A stretch of DNA of 53,539 bases from an uncultured Eggerthellaceae bacterium (lineage in GTDB: Bacteria > Actinomycetota > Coriobacteriia > Coriobacteriales > Eggerthellaceae), in assembly GCA_947565915.1 (NCBI GenBank), contig CANOHY010000010.1, forward strand, positions 1 to 53,539, given 5' to 3'. The position numbers and the translations under genes are program-made. Positions 33,851-41,433 of the stretch are shown in pieces. The notes beneath the pieces were generated by a model. That model searched no databases. It saw nothing but the letters and a program-made list of their open reading frames with translations, and had not been told where the DNA came from. Position 1 is the first letter of the stretch. The number at the start of each line of letters is the position of its first letter.

Positions 33851-34771
33851 ATGGTTCTTCGATCGTGCAAGAGAATGCTTGCGGCCATAGCGTTGGTCGC
33901 ATTGATTTCAGGCGCACTATGCGCCTTCGGATGCGCTGCTGGCAACACCACGCCAACAAGCAGCAACGACGCACCCAAACCACAAGGCAACGAGATATCG
34001 GTCTATTCGCGAGAAGATGGCTCTGGCACGCGAGGTGCATTCATAGAGCTCTTTGGCCTGGAGGAGAAGGCAGCTGATGGCACCAAGATCGATACCACTA
34101 CCGACAGCGCAGCCATCACCAACTCAACCTCGGTGATGATGACCTCGGTAGCAAGCGATCCCGACGGAATTGGCTACATCTCGCTCGGCTCGCTGAACGA
34201 CTCCGTGAAAGCAGTGCTCATCGATGGCGTAGAAGCCACGGCCGATAACGTCAAAAGCGGTAGCTACAAGGTCTCGCGCCCCTTCAATATCGTGGTCGCA
34301 GATTCGCTGAGCCCGCAAGCCCAAGACTTCATCGACTTCATCCTGAGTTCCGATGGCCAAGCTATCGTGGAAGACAACGGCTACGTTGCAATCGACGATT
34401 CTGCTGTGCCCTATTCGGCAACAGGCATAAGCGGGAAGGTCGTGGTGGCTGGGTCATCATCGGTAACCCCCATCATGGAGAAGCTTGCCGAGGCCTACCG
34501 CGCCATGAACCCGAACGTTGCCATCGAAGTGCAGCAATCTGATTCCACCACGGGCGTGAATATGACCATAGAGGGCACCTGCGACATCGGCATGGCCTCG
34601 CGCGAGCTGAAGGATTCCGAATCGGGTTCAGGAGCTAAGTCCCAGGTTATCGCCAAGGATGGAATAGCAGTGATCGTTGCTCCTGGCTCTTCGATAGAAA
34701 AGCTCACCAGCGCCCAAGTGAAGGACATATTCTCGGGTGCGGTGACGAACTGGGCAGAAGCGATTGGCTAG
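33851..34771 (+). CDS. pstS: Phosphate ABC transporter substrate-binding lipoprotein PstS, halves in swapped order
   Basis: PstS captures phosphate outside the membrane for PstCAB. The 306-residue product has a lipoprotein signal (Cys28 in AFGC). The two PstS halves are reversed relative to the usual order. The SREDGSGTRGA segment (53-63) and the NSTSVMMTSV/GYISLGSLN region, normally C-terminal, come first. The GSSSVTP segment (201-207) and QQSDSTTG, DIGMASRELKD and TSAQVKDIFSGAVTNW, normally N-terminal, come second. The ends match a cut in the linker after NW-x-E, so all phosphate-contacting loops are kept. AAGGAAAGGA precedes the ATG. It heads pstSCAB; no phoU or phoR is present. Confidence 0.92.
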   Translation: MVLRSCKRMLAAIALVALISGALCAFGCAAGNTTPTSSNDAPKPQGNEISVYSREDGSGTRGAFIELFGLEEKAADGTKIDTTTDSAAITNSTSVMMTSVASDPDGIGYISLGSLNDSVKAVLIDGVEATADNVKSGSYKVSRPFNIVVADSLSPQAQDFIDFILSSDGQAIVEDNGYVAIDDSAVPYSATGISGKVVVAGSSSVTPIMEKLAEAYRAMNPNVAIEVQQSDSTTGVNMTIEGTCDIGMASRELKDSESGSGAKSQVIAKDGIAVIVAPGSSIEKLTSAQVKDIFSGAVTNWAEAIG

Positions 34772-34774
34772 CCC

Positions 34775-35635
34775 ATGCAATCGACTCAGAGAAAGGAAGG
34801 CGCGGCACAAATCCTCTTCGCCTTCGCCGCAGCTGTTTCCATACTGGCCGTAGCGCTGATCTGCGTCTTCCTCTTCGCGAACGGAATCCCAGCCATGGCG
34901 CAGATCGGGCTTCCCGAGTTCTTGCTGGGCACCACCTGGAAGCCCGGCAGCGGCCTCTATGGCATCTTTCCTATGATCATAGGCAGCATCTACGTGACGG
35001 CAGGGGCAATTATCGTGGGCGTTCCCGTGGGCATCCTCACCGCCATCTTCCTGTCGCGATTCGCCCATAGGCGAATTGCGGCGATCCTGCAGCCAGGCGT
35101 GGAGCTTCTGGCGGGCATTCCCTCCGTGGTCTACGGTTTCTTCGGGCTGATGATCATCGTGCCCTTCATTCGCTCCAACATGCCCGGCCGCGGGCTCTCG
35201 CTGCTCGCCGCCTCGATCATTCTGGGCATCATGATATTGCCCACCATCGTCACCGTGGCAAAAAGCGCGCTGGATGCCGTCCCCAAGAGCTACTACGAGG
35301 GAGCCTTGGCCCTCGGCGCAACCCACGAACGCGCAGTGTTCAGCATATTGGTGCCAGCTGCGTTCTCGGGAATCATGGCTGCCGTGGTTCTGGGCATCGG
35401 ACGCGCCATCGGCGAGACCATGGCCGTGGTGATGGTTGCAGGAAACCAACCGGTGATTCCGGGGTCCATCTTCGACGGCGTGCGCACCATGACGGCGAAC
35501 ATCGTGTTGGAGATGGGCTATGCGGCCGACCTGCATCGCGGAGCGCTCATCGCAACCGGCGTGGTGCTGTTCGTCTTCATCATGCTGACCAGTCTGCTGC
35601 TCGGCGCCCTGAAGAAGCGAGGCGAGGCCCGATGA
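34775..35635 (+). CDS. pstC: Phosphate ABC transporter permease PstC
   Basis: PstC is one of two membrane subunits forming the phosphate channel. The 286-residue product has six helices. It has the family segment GIFPMIIGSIYVTAGAIIVGVPVGILTAIF and ELLAGIPSVVYGFFGLM. The EAA loop for ATPase contact is SYYEGALALGATHERAVFSILVPAAFSGI. It follows pstS by three bases and overlaps pstA by four (ATGA), so the transporter genes are tightly coupled. Confidence 0.95.
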   Translation: MQSTQRKEGAAQILFAFAAAVSILAVALICVFLFANGIPAMAQIGLPEFLLGTTWKPGSGLYGIFPMIIGSIYVTAGAIIVGVPVGILTAIFLSRFAHRRIAAILQPGVELLAGIPSVVYGFFGLMIIVPFIRSNMPGRGLSLLAASIILGIMILPTIVTVAKSALDAVPKSYYEGALALGATHERAVFSILVPAAFSGIMAAVVLGIGRAIGETMAVVMVAGNQPVIPGSIFDGVRTMTANIVLEMGYAADLHRGALIATGVVLFVFIMLTSLLLGALKKRGEAR

Positions 35636-36465
35636 GCTCGAGGATTCTCCGCTTGCTCGTCTACGTTGGCGCCGGGATCACCACCGTGGTGCTCGCTGGG
35701 ATCGTGGGATATATCCTGGTGAGCGGCGTGCCCTACCTCAAGCCATCGCTCTTCGAGTGGACCTACACCTCTGAGAACGTGTCGCTTGCCCCTGCACTGG
35801 CCAACACGTTGCTCATGGCTTTCCTCACCCTTGCCTGCGCAGTGCCCATCGGCATGGGGGCGGCAATATATCTAGTGGAATACGCCCGCCCCACAAGCCG
35901 CTTCGTGCGGATGGTGCGCATGACCACCGAAACGCTGCAAGGCATCCCGTCTATCATCTATGGCTTGTTCGGACTGCTCTTCTTCACCACGATGCTCGGA
36001 TGGGGCCTTTCGCTTCTCTCGGGAGCATGCACCTTAGCCATCATGGTGCTACCAGTGATCATGCGCACGACCGAAGAAGCCTTGCTTGCCGTGCCGGAAT
36101 CGTACAAGCAAGGTGGCCTTGCCCTGGGTGCCTCGCGCGTAAGGACCATATTCCGCTGCGTGCTGCCCAGCGCTTTGCCGGGGATTCTCGCAGGCGTGCT
36201 ATTGGCTCTGGGGCGCTGCGTTGGCGAGGTGGCGGCATTGCTGTTCACCGCGGGCACCGTGGCGCAAATTCCCGATTTCGCAGGAGAAGGAGCGCTGGCG
36301 CTCTTCGACTCGTGTCGCACGCTTGCCGTGCACATGTATGTGCTCGCAAGCGAAGGCCTACATATGAACGAAACCTACGCAACGGCCGTCGTGCTGCTTG
36401 CTTTGATGACAGCCCTCAACGCAGCAGCCAATTTTGCAACGAAGAAGCTCAAGGAAGGAATGTAG
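35632..36465 (+). CDS. pstA: Phosphate ABC transporter permease PstA
   Basis: PstA pairs with PstC in the membrane. The 277-residue protein has six helices and characteristic TLQGIPSIIYGLFGLLFF. Its EAA loop is SYKQGGLALGASRVRTIFRCVLPSALPGI, and GRCVGEVAALLFTAG follows. The ATG overlaps the pstC stop, and its own TAG is immediately followed by the pstB ATG. Confidence 0.95.
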   Translation: MSSRILRLLVYVGAGITTVVLAGIVGYILVSGVPYLKPSLFEWTYTSENVSLAPALANTLLMAFLTLACAVPIGMGAAIYLVEYARPTSRFVRMVRMTTETLQGIPSIIYGLFGLLFFTTMLGWGLSLLSGACTLAIMVLPVIMRTTEEALLAVPESYKQGGLALGASRVRTIFRCVLPSALPGILAGVLLALGRCVGEVAALLFTAGTVAQIPDFAGEGALALFDSCRTLAVHMYVLASEGLHMNETYATAVVLLALMTALNAAANFATKKLKEGM

Positions 36466-37377
36466 ATGATCGCAGCAGAAAGAGCCCACCTAGCAGCAGC
36501 GGACACGCCGACAGAAACGGCTTCGCTAGCTGCCCCCACCACTCAAGAGCCATCGGCCACAAAGGTGACGATGGGAACATCGCGAGCAGTAGCTGTCCAA
36601 ACCACAGACATCCCTCATGACGAAGGGCCGTCCAAGATGCGCGTAGAGGGCTTGAACCTGTTCTACGGAGAATTCCAAGCTCTTAAGGATGTTACCCTAA
36701 GCTTTCCCGCCAATGAGATCACGGCGCTAATCGGACCTTCGGGTTGCGGGAAGTCAACCTTGCTGAAAACGCTCAATCGCATGAACGACTTGGTAGAAGG
36801 CTGCCGAGTGGAAGGGCGCATAACCCTCGATGAATCCGATGCGTACCGGGATGTGCAGGTGAACGACCTCAGGCGTCGCGTGGGCATGGTGTTCCAGCAA
36901 CCCAATCCCTTTCCTATGAGCATTTACGACAACATCGCATTCGGGCCTAAGACCCACGGCGTGAAGGCAAGAAGCGAGCTGGATGACATCGTGGAGCAGT
37001 CGCTGCGCGATGCAGCCATATGGGACGAGGTGAAGGATCGCTTGAAAGCGAGCGCTCTGGGCCTCTCGGGCGGCCAGCAGCAACGACTCTGCATTGCTCG
37101 CGCCTTAGCCATTCGCCCAGAAGTGCTGCTGTTGGATGAATCGACCAGCGCACTCGACCCCCTATCCACCGCGAAGATCGAGGAGTTGGTGTGCGAGCTC
37201 GCAGCAAAATACACGGTCGTCATGGTGACTCACAACATGCTGCAAGCCATCCGCATCTCCACCAAGACCGCCTTCTTCCTTCTGGGCGAGATGGTGGAAG
37301 CGGGCAACACCGACGATGTCTTCACGCGCCCGAAAGACAGCCGTACGGCCGACTACGTCTCGGGCCGATTCGGATAA
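36466..37377 (+). CDS. pstB: Phosphate ABC transporter ATPase PstB with N-terminal extension
   Basis: PstB powers phosphate import. From MRVEGLNLFYGEF (residue 58) onward it is a normal ~246-residue PstB, with Walker A GPSGCGKST at 90-98, signature LSGGQQQRLCIARALA and Walker B VLLLDESTSALDP. Ahead of it lies a 57-residue Ala/Thr/Glu-rich extension. The extension seems real because its ATG follows the pstA stop directly and has AAGGA eight bases upstream. The internal ATG at 36637 is a possible alternative start with only a weak GAAGGG. The extension has no recognised function. Confidence 0.94.
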   Translation: MIAAERAHLAAADTPTETASLAAPTTQEPSATKVTMGTSRAVAVQTTDIPHDEGPSKMRVEGLNLFYGEFQALKDVTLSFPANEITALIGPSGCGKSTLLKTLNRMNDLVEGCRVEGRITLDESDAYRDVQVNDLRRRVGMVFQQPNPFPMSIYDNIAFGPKTHGVKARSELDDIVEQSLRDAAIWDEVKDRLKASALGLSGGQQQRLCIARALAIRPEVLLLDESTSALDPLSTAKIEELVCELAAKYTVVMVTHNMLQAIRISTKTAFFLLGEMVEAGNTDDVFTRPKDSRTADYVSGRFG

Positions 37378-37392
37378 GCCAAGGAGGTCAAA

Positions 37393-37491
37393 GGGTCAGG
37401 GCGAATTGGGGGAGCCAAAGGGGTCAGGGCGAATTGGGGGAGCCAAAGGGGTCAGGGCGAATTGGGGGAGCCAAAGGGGTCAGGGCGAATT
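37393..37491. repeat. 28-bp tandem repeat, about 3.5 copies
   Basis: The unit GGTCAGGGCGAATTGGGGGA plus GCCAAAGG begins at 37394, 37422, 37450 and 37478. The last copy changes after GCGAATT and runs into a long hairpin. There are no spacers between units, so this is not a CRISPR array. Confidence 0.92.
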
Positions 37492-37547
37492 GTCCTATTC
37501 GGTTCAAGAACCGAATAGGACAATTCGCCCTGACCCCTTTGGCTCCC
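37466..37547. repeat. 40-bp perfect inverted repeat with 2-base loop
   Basis: Arms 37466-37505 and 37508-37547 are fully complementary across 40 bases around an AA loop. The left arm contains the last tandem unit, so the array copies part of the arm. It lies downstream of pstB and upstream of the GntR promoter. It might end the pst transcript, but no T-run follows; a palindromic mobile element is another possibility. Confidence 0.92.
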
Positions 37548-37575
37548 TGACCTCAGATGGATTTCAATCTTTTTC

Positions 37576-37604
37576 TTGACAGTGTGTATAGGTGTGCATA
37601 TAGT
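37576..37604 (+). promoter_or_regulatory. Strong promoter of the GntR-ABC operon
   Basis: A perfect TTGACA (37576-37581) and TATAGT (37599-37604) are exactly 17 bases apart. This is the best promoter match in the window. Confidence 0.85.
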
Positions 37605-37627
37605 GTATATAGAAGGGTATATACACT
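37602..37627. promoter_or_regulatory. Palindromic operator for the GntR/YtrA-type regulator
   Basis: AGTGTATATA and TATATACACT are perfect inverted arms around GAAGGG, directly overlapping the -10 box and transcription start. It matches the AGTGTA...TACACT form known for YtrA-subfamily operators. Binding here would block the promoter, so autorepression of the operon is expected. Confidence 0.8.
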
Positions 37628-37667
37628 TCTGTGCGGGACGCCGTACGAGCAATCAAAGGAAAGCCTA

Positions 37668-38048
37668 TTGGATCTCATAGTTTCCAAAACGAGCCCGATG
37701 CCGATTTACGAGCAGATCACCTCCCAAATCGAGGCACTGATAGTGAGCGGCGAGCTGAAGGTGGGCGACCGCCTGCCCTCCATCCGCTCCTTGGCCAATG
37801 GATTGGATGTGAGCGTGATCACCACCAAGCGTGCCTATGCCGATCTGGAACAGTCGGGGCTGATCGAATCGGTTCAAGGCAGAGGCTGCTTCATATCTGA
37901 CCGCGGCTCCGATGCCATCCAGATGGAGCGGAGGCGCCAGGTTGCCGAAGCCTTGGATAAGACGATGGAACTTGCAGGTTCAGCAGGCATGAGCAAGGAC
38001 GAGGTTCAAGAGCTGCTCGACAGGGCGCTCAAAGACTATCAGGCCTAG
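37668..38048 (+). CDS. GntR-family regulator, YtrA subfamily
   Basis: The 126-residue protein is a YtrA-type repressor. It has a winged-helix domain (MPIYEQITSQIEALIVSGEL, then GDRLPSIRSLANGLDVSVIT) and only a short C-terminal helical tail, without the large ligand domain of other GntR groups. I choose the TTG at 37668 because AAAGGA lies eight bases upstream and the conserved N-terminus begins there. The open frame to 37557 includes the promoter. It is followed by an ABC exporter, the usual arrangement for this subfamily, which often responds to antibiotics or envelope stress. Confidence 0.9.
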   Translation: MDLIVSKTSPMPIYEQITSQIEALIVSGELKVGDRLPSIRSLANGLDVSVITTKRAYADLEQSGLIESVQGRGCFISDRGSDAIQMERRRQVAEALDKTMELAGSAGMSKDEVQELLDRALKDYQA

Positions 38049-38092
38049 CCAACAACGCTTGGCAGCCTTGCTCGAGCACAGAGGGAACACCT

Positions 38093-38998
38093 ATGAACAC
38101 AGACGTCATCAGGGTCGAAGGACTCTGCAAGCACTACCGGAGCTTCGAGCTTCGCGATGTGAGCTTTACCGTGCCCGCAGGCATGGTGGTGGGTTTCGTA
38201 GGCGAGAACGGAGCCGGCAAGACCACCACCATCGACTGCATATTGGGAGCTGCTTATCCCGATGCAGGCTCGATTCGCATCTTCGGACAAGAGGTGAGCA
38301 ACGCAAGCCAGCATTACATCGGCGATGCCGCCTTCGCCGGCTTGCGCCAGGACATCGGCTTCGTATTCGACAGCTGCCCCTTTCCCAACGAGTACTCCAT
38401 CGGCAAGATCGAGCGCATCTGCTCCGCTGCCTACCGCAAATGGGATGTCGAAACCTTCGAGCAGCTCCTGCAAGCCTTCCAGCTCGAGCGCGCGAAGACA
38501 GTGAAGGAGCTTTCGCGCGGCATGGGCATGAAGGTGTCTATGGCCATTGCGCTCGCGCATCATCCTAATCTGCTCGTCCTGGACGAAGCAACGGCAGGCC
38601 TCGACCCCCTTGCCCGCGACGAGGTTCTTGACCTGATCAAGGCATGCCTCGAGCGCGAAGAGTGCGCGGTGCTGATGTCGAGTCACATCACCAGCGACCT
38701 CGAGCGCATAGCCGACCGGCTGCTGTGCATCGACGAAGGACGCATCGTCTTCGATTTGCCAACCGACTCGATTACCGACAAGGCCGGCGTAGCCCATTGC
38801 ACTACCAAGGACGTTGAGCTGCTCCAGGAATCGGGCGCGTTCGAACCCGGGGAACTGGTTGCGTTGCGGAGCAACTTCTCTACCAACGTGCTGGCAGAGG
38901 ACAGGTTCGCATTCGCCGAGGCATTTCCCGAAGTACCTTGCGAGCGGCTGTCCATAGAGGAATACATGGCCTTCATGCTGAAAGGGGAACGCCTGTGA
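38093..38998 (+). CDS. ABC transporter ATP-binding protein
   Basis: The 301-residue ATPase has Walker A GENGAGKTTT at 37-46, signature KELSRGMGMKVSMAIALAHH and Walker B LLVLDEATAGLDPLA. It also has a C-terminal domain typical of YtrB/NatA-like exporters. It lies 44 bases after the GntR gene and its stop overlaps the GTG start of the permease, so all three form one unit. The exported substrate is unknown; peptide antibiotic defence is common for such operons but not shown here. Confidence 0.93.
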   Translation: MNTDVIRVEGLCKHYRSFELRDVSFTVPAGMVVGFVGENGAGKTTTIDCILGAAYPDAGSIRIFGQEVSNASQHYIGDAAFAGLRQDIGFVFDSCPFPNEYSIGKIERICSAAYRKWDVETFEQLLQAFQLERAKTVKELSRGMGMKVSMAIALAHHPNLLVLDEATAGLDPLARDEVLDLIKACLEREECAVLMSSHITSDLERIADRLLCIDEGRIVFDLPTDSITDKAGVAHCTTKDVELLQESGAFEPGELVALRSNFSTNVLAEDRFAFAEAFPEVPCERLSIEEYMAFMLKGERL

Positions 38999-39684
38999 AA
39001 GCGATGATCATAGCCGACCTCATGATGTCCAGGAGCACCACCGCCCAGCAGTTCATAGTGCCGCTGCTCATAGCCATCTTCATATGCATTGGCATGGAGA
39101 GCCTGTTTGCGGCCCCCATCGTGATAATCCTTTCGGTTTGCTACTCGAGGATGTTCACGCTTCTAGCCCTGGACGAGCAGAACGGATGGCAACGCTACCG
39201 TGCAGCCATGCCCGTGAGCCGCGCGCAAATCATGGCAGCGCGCTGCATCGCACTGCTGATCCTCGCGCTTTTGGCAAGCCTCTACTCCATCGCCATAACA
39301 GCACTGCTCGCCTATGCGCTGCCGCCTATCATGCATGCCATTGGCTTTGCCACCTTCGCGCTCGAGGCTGACTTGCCCATGATCGCGTTCATGGTAGCGC
39401 TGGGCCTGCTGTTCACTGCGGTGCTCTCTGGTGCGACGCTGCCGCTCTATGCGCGGTTCGGCATGACGAAGGCAATCGGGTATCTTCCCGTGCTGTTCTT
39501 GCTGATCGCCATGGTGGGACTCGGTTTCCTTGGGTCGAGCGCGAAGCAGTCACCAGGCCTCTTCGAAGGGCTGCTGACCGGCATGCCTCTCACCATGACG
39601 CTGGCCACCTTGGCCATTACCGTTGTTCTCTTCATCTTGGGAGGCGCACTGTCCATCGCCCTGTACCGCAAGCGCCAATTCTAA
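38995..39684 (+). CDS. ABC-2 type membrane permease
   Basis: The 229-residue protein has six hydrophobic segments, begins VKAMIIADLMMSRSTTAQQF and contains LALDEQNGWQRYRAAMPVSR, a motif of bacitracin- or lantibiotic-type ABC-2 permeases. The GTG start overlaps the ATPase stop (GTGA) and has AGGGG upstream. It is the membrane partner of the preceding ATPase. A 190-base gap follows with no gene I can support. Confidence 0.85.
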   Translation: MKAMIIADLMMSRSTTAQQFIVPLLIAIFICIGMESLFAAPIVIILSVCYSRMFTLLALDEQNGWQRYRAAMPVSRAQIMAARCIALLILALLASLYSIAITALLAYALPPIMHAIGFATFALEADLPMIAFMVALGLLFTAVLSGATLPLYARFGMTKAIGYLPVLFLLIAMVGLGFLGSSAKQSPGLFEGLLTGMPLTMTLATLAITVVLFILGGALSIALYRKRQF

Positions 39685-39876
39685 GGCCCTCGCGCAATCG
39701 AGCGCATGCGGTCGCGAAAGCTTCACGACCCAAGCCGACCAAGCCCATCTCGGGGCCGAACCATAACCGAATGGTAAGCATCGTGGATGGCTGCGAGCGG
39801 TATGATTGAGATGTCGTCGGGTTTGCGTCGATTCATCCGTACAGCCCGCCACTCTCATTGGCCGTTAGGGACGAAT

Positions 39877-41088
39877 ATGGAAGTCGATCTCATATCGCTT
39901 TTCGCCATAGCGGTCGCAGCTTTCATCTGCCCTGTGCTAGCCGCCATTGGCAAGAAGAGGCTGATTCCCGAAACCGTCTTTCTGCTCATTGTTGGCATGC
40001 TCATAGGGCCGAACGTGCTTGGCATCGCGAAAGTCGATAGCGCCATCTCGCTGCTCTCCGACCTCGGGTTGGGATTCCTGTTCCTGCTCGCAGGCTACGA
40101 GATAGACACCAAAGAGCTTGCGGGCAAGCAGGGACGCCACGGCTTTCTCACTTGGATGGTCACTTTCGCGATAGCAGTTGGCGTATGCTTCGTCATCCCG
40201 GAATCGCGAGAGAACCCCATGGGCTGGCTTGCCGTTGCCATCGCTCTCACCACCACCGCCTATGGCACCATCGTGCCTATCTTGCGCGAGCGGGGAATCG
40301 CCGACACCCACATCGGAAAGGCAATCACGAACTATGGTGTTTGGGGCGAGCTTTGCCCCATCATCGCCATCGCGCTCGTGTTGTCCTCGCGCACGAAATG
40401 GATCACGGTTCTCGTGCTAGCCGCATTCGCGCTGCTCGCAGTACTCACCGCCGTCTTCTCCAAGCGCTTGAGAACCGAGGAGACGCGCCTTGCCAAGTAC
40501 ATCCAATCGCACAGCGACGGCAACGCCCAGATGCTCATACGCGTGATCATGATGCTGCTCGTCGGGCTTCTCGCAGTTTCCGCCGTGTTCGAACTCGACA
40601 TCGTGCTGGGCGCCTTCGCGGCAGGCTTCATCATCCGCTACATCGTCCCCGAGGGCGACAAGACCATGGAATACAAGCTCGACAGCATTGGCTACGGTTT
40701 CTTCATACCGCTCTTCTTCGTGGTGAGCGGCATGGGCATAGACCCTCGCGCCGTTGCCGAATACCCACTGCTGCTCGCATTGTTCATCGTGTCATTGTTG
40801 CTCGTACGCGCATTGCCAATCTTCGTGAGCTTGCGCCTCAACCGGGAAACCCGCTCCTTGAGCCCTCAGGAGCGGGCTACCGTTTCGCTCTATTGCGCAA
40901 CTGCCCTTCCCCTGATAGTGGCCGTCACGTCCATTGCGGTCAGCATCGGGGCCATGACCGACGACATCGCTTCGCTACTCGTTGCCGCTGGAGGGATCAG
41001 CGTGTTCCTGATGCCCCTTGCTGCATCGCTTTCGTACAAGGCAATTGCCGTATCGGAGCGCCACCAAAACGCCAAGGAAAGCAAGTAG
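39877..41088 (+). CDS. CPA2-family cation/proton antiporter
   Basis: The 403-residue protein has about 12 helices. It shows the CPA2 pattern RLIPETVFLLIVGMLIGPNVLG, GLGFLFLLAGYEIDTKEL and later FELDIVLGAFAAGFIIRYIV, in the style of KefB/YbaL membrane domains, with no TrkA-type regulatory domain. It exchanges Na+ or K+ for protons at the membrane. The ATG at 39877 has AGGG upstream; a longer frame adds 30 unlikely residues. It differs in family from the damaged CPA1 gene at 28 kb. Confidence 0.9.
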   Translation: MEVDLISLFAIAVAAFICPVLAAIGKKRLIPETVFLLIVGMLIGPNVLGIAKVDSAISLLSDLGLGFLFLLAGYEIDTKELAGKQGRHGFLTWMVTFAIAVGVCFVIPESRENPMGWLAVAIALTTTAYGTIVPILRERGIADTHIGKAITNYGVWGELCPIIAIALVLSSRTKWITVLVLAAFALLAVLTAVFSKRLRTEETRLAKYIQSHSDGNAQMLIRVIMMLLVGLLAVSAVFELDIVLGAFAAGFIIRYIVPEGDKTMEYKLDSIGYGFFIPLFFVVSGMGIDPRAVAEYPLLLALFIVSLLLVRALPIFVSLRLNRETRSLSPQERATVSLYCATALPLIVAVTSIAVSIGAMTDDIASLLVAAGGISVFLMPLAASLSYKAIAVSERHQNAKESK

Positions 41089-41133
41089 CAAACCATAGGT
41101 ACCAGGCCTTCTTTCATCAGGATTCCCGACACG

Positions 41134-41298
41134 ATGGTCACAAAGTCGAGTTTTTCGCTCTCGGCAAGCCAAGTCTCAAGCCCCTAAGCGCCATCACCAA
41201 AACACGACCTGGGGTTTTGCGTGGCACGGCGCTTTCAGAAGCGCCATCAAGGGGGTATCGAGGCCCTCTAACAGCGAAAAACTCGAAATCGTGACCAT
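41134..41298. repeat. ~165-bp imperfect inverted repeat
   Basis: Outer arms ATGGTCAC...GAGTTTTTCGCT (41134-41159) and AGCGAAAAACTCG...GTGACCAT (41273-41298) pair at most positions. Inside are a GGCGCTTTCAGAAGCGCC hairpin (41229-41246), an AAAAC/GTTTT stem and a direct repeat AAGCGCCATCA. It lies between convergent genes, like the 171-bp element at 8211, but the two sequences are not obviously related. Confidence 0.7.
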
Positions 41299-41353
41299 GA
41301 GCACCAGGATGAAGCAGACGATTGCAGCGCAAGCATCCTCTCCCACGACGAAT

Positions 41354-41384
41354 CGGGCCCGACGGAAAGATTCCCGTCGGGCCC
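41354..41384. terminator. GC-rich hairpin between convergent genes
   Basis: GGGCCCGACGG and CCGTCGGGCCC pair across an 8-base loop, about 50 bases past the DUF5692 stop. No T-run follows on either strand, so it is only a candidate terminator. Confidence 0.5.
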
Positions 41385-41433
41385 ATTCCTGTCAGGGGCA
41401 GCGTGAGCCCCATCATGTTTCGAAACGACGCAC

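Noticed and set aside
37393..37491. CRISPR array
   Set aside because: Units are contiguous with no spacers, and no cas genes are near.
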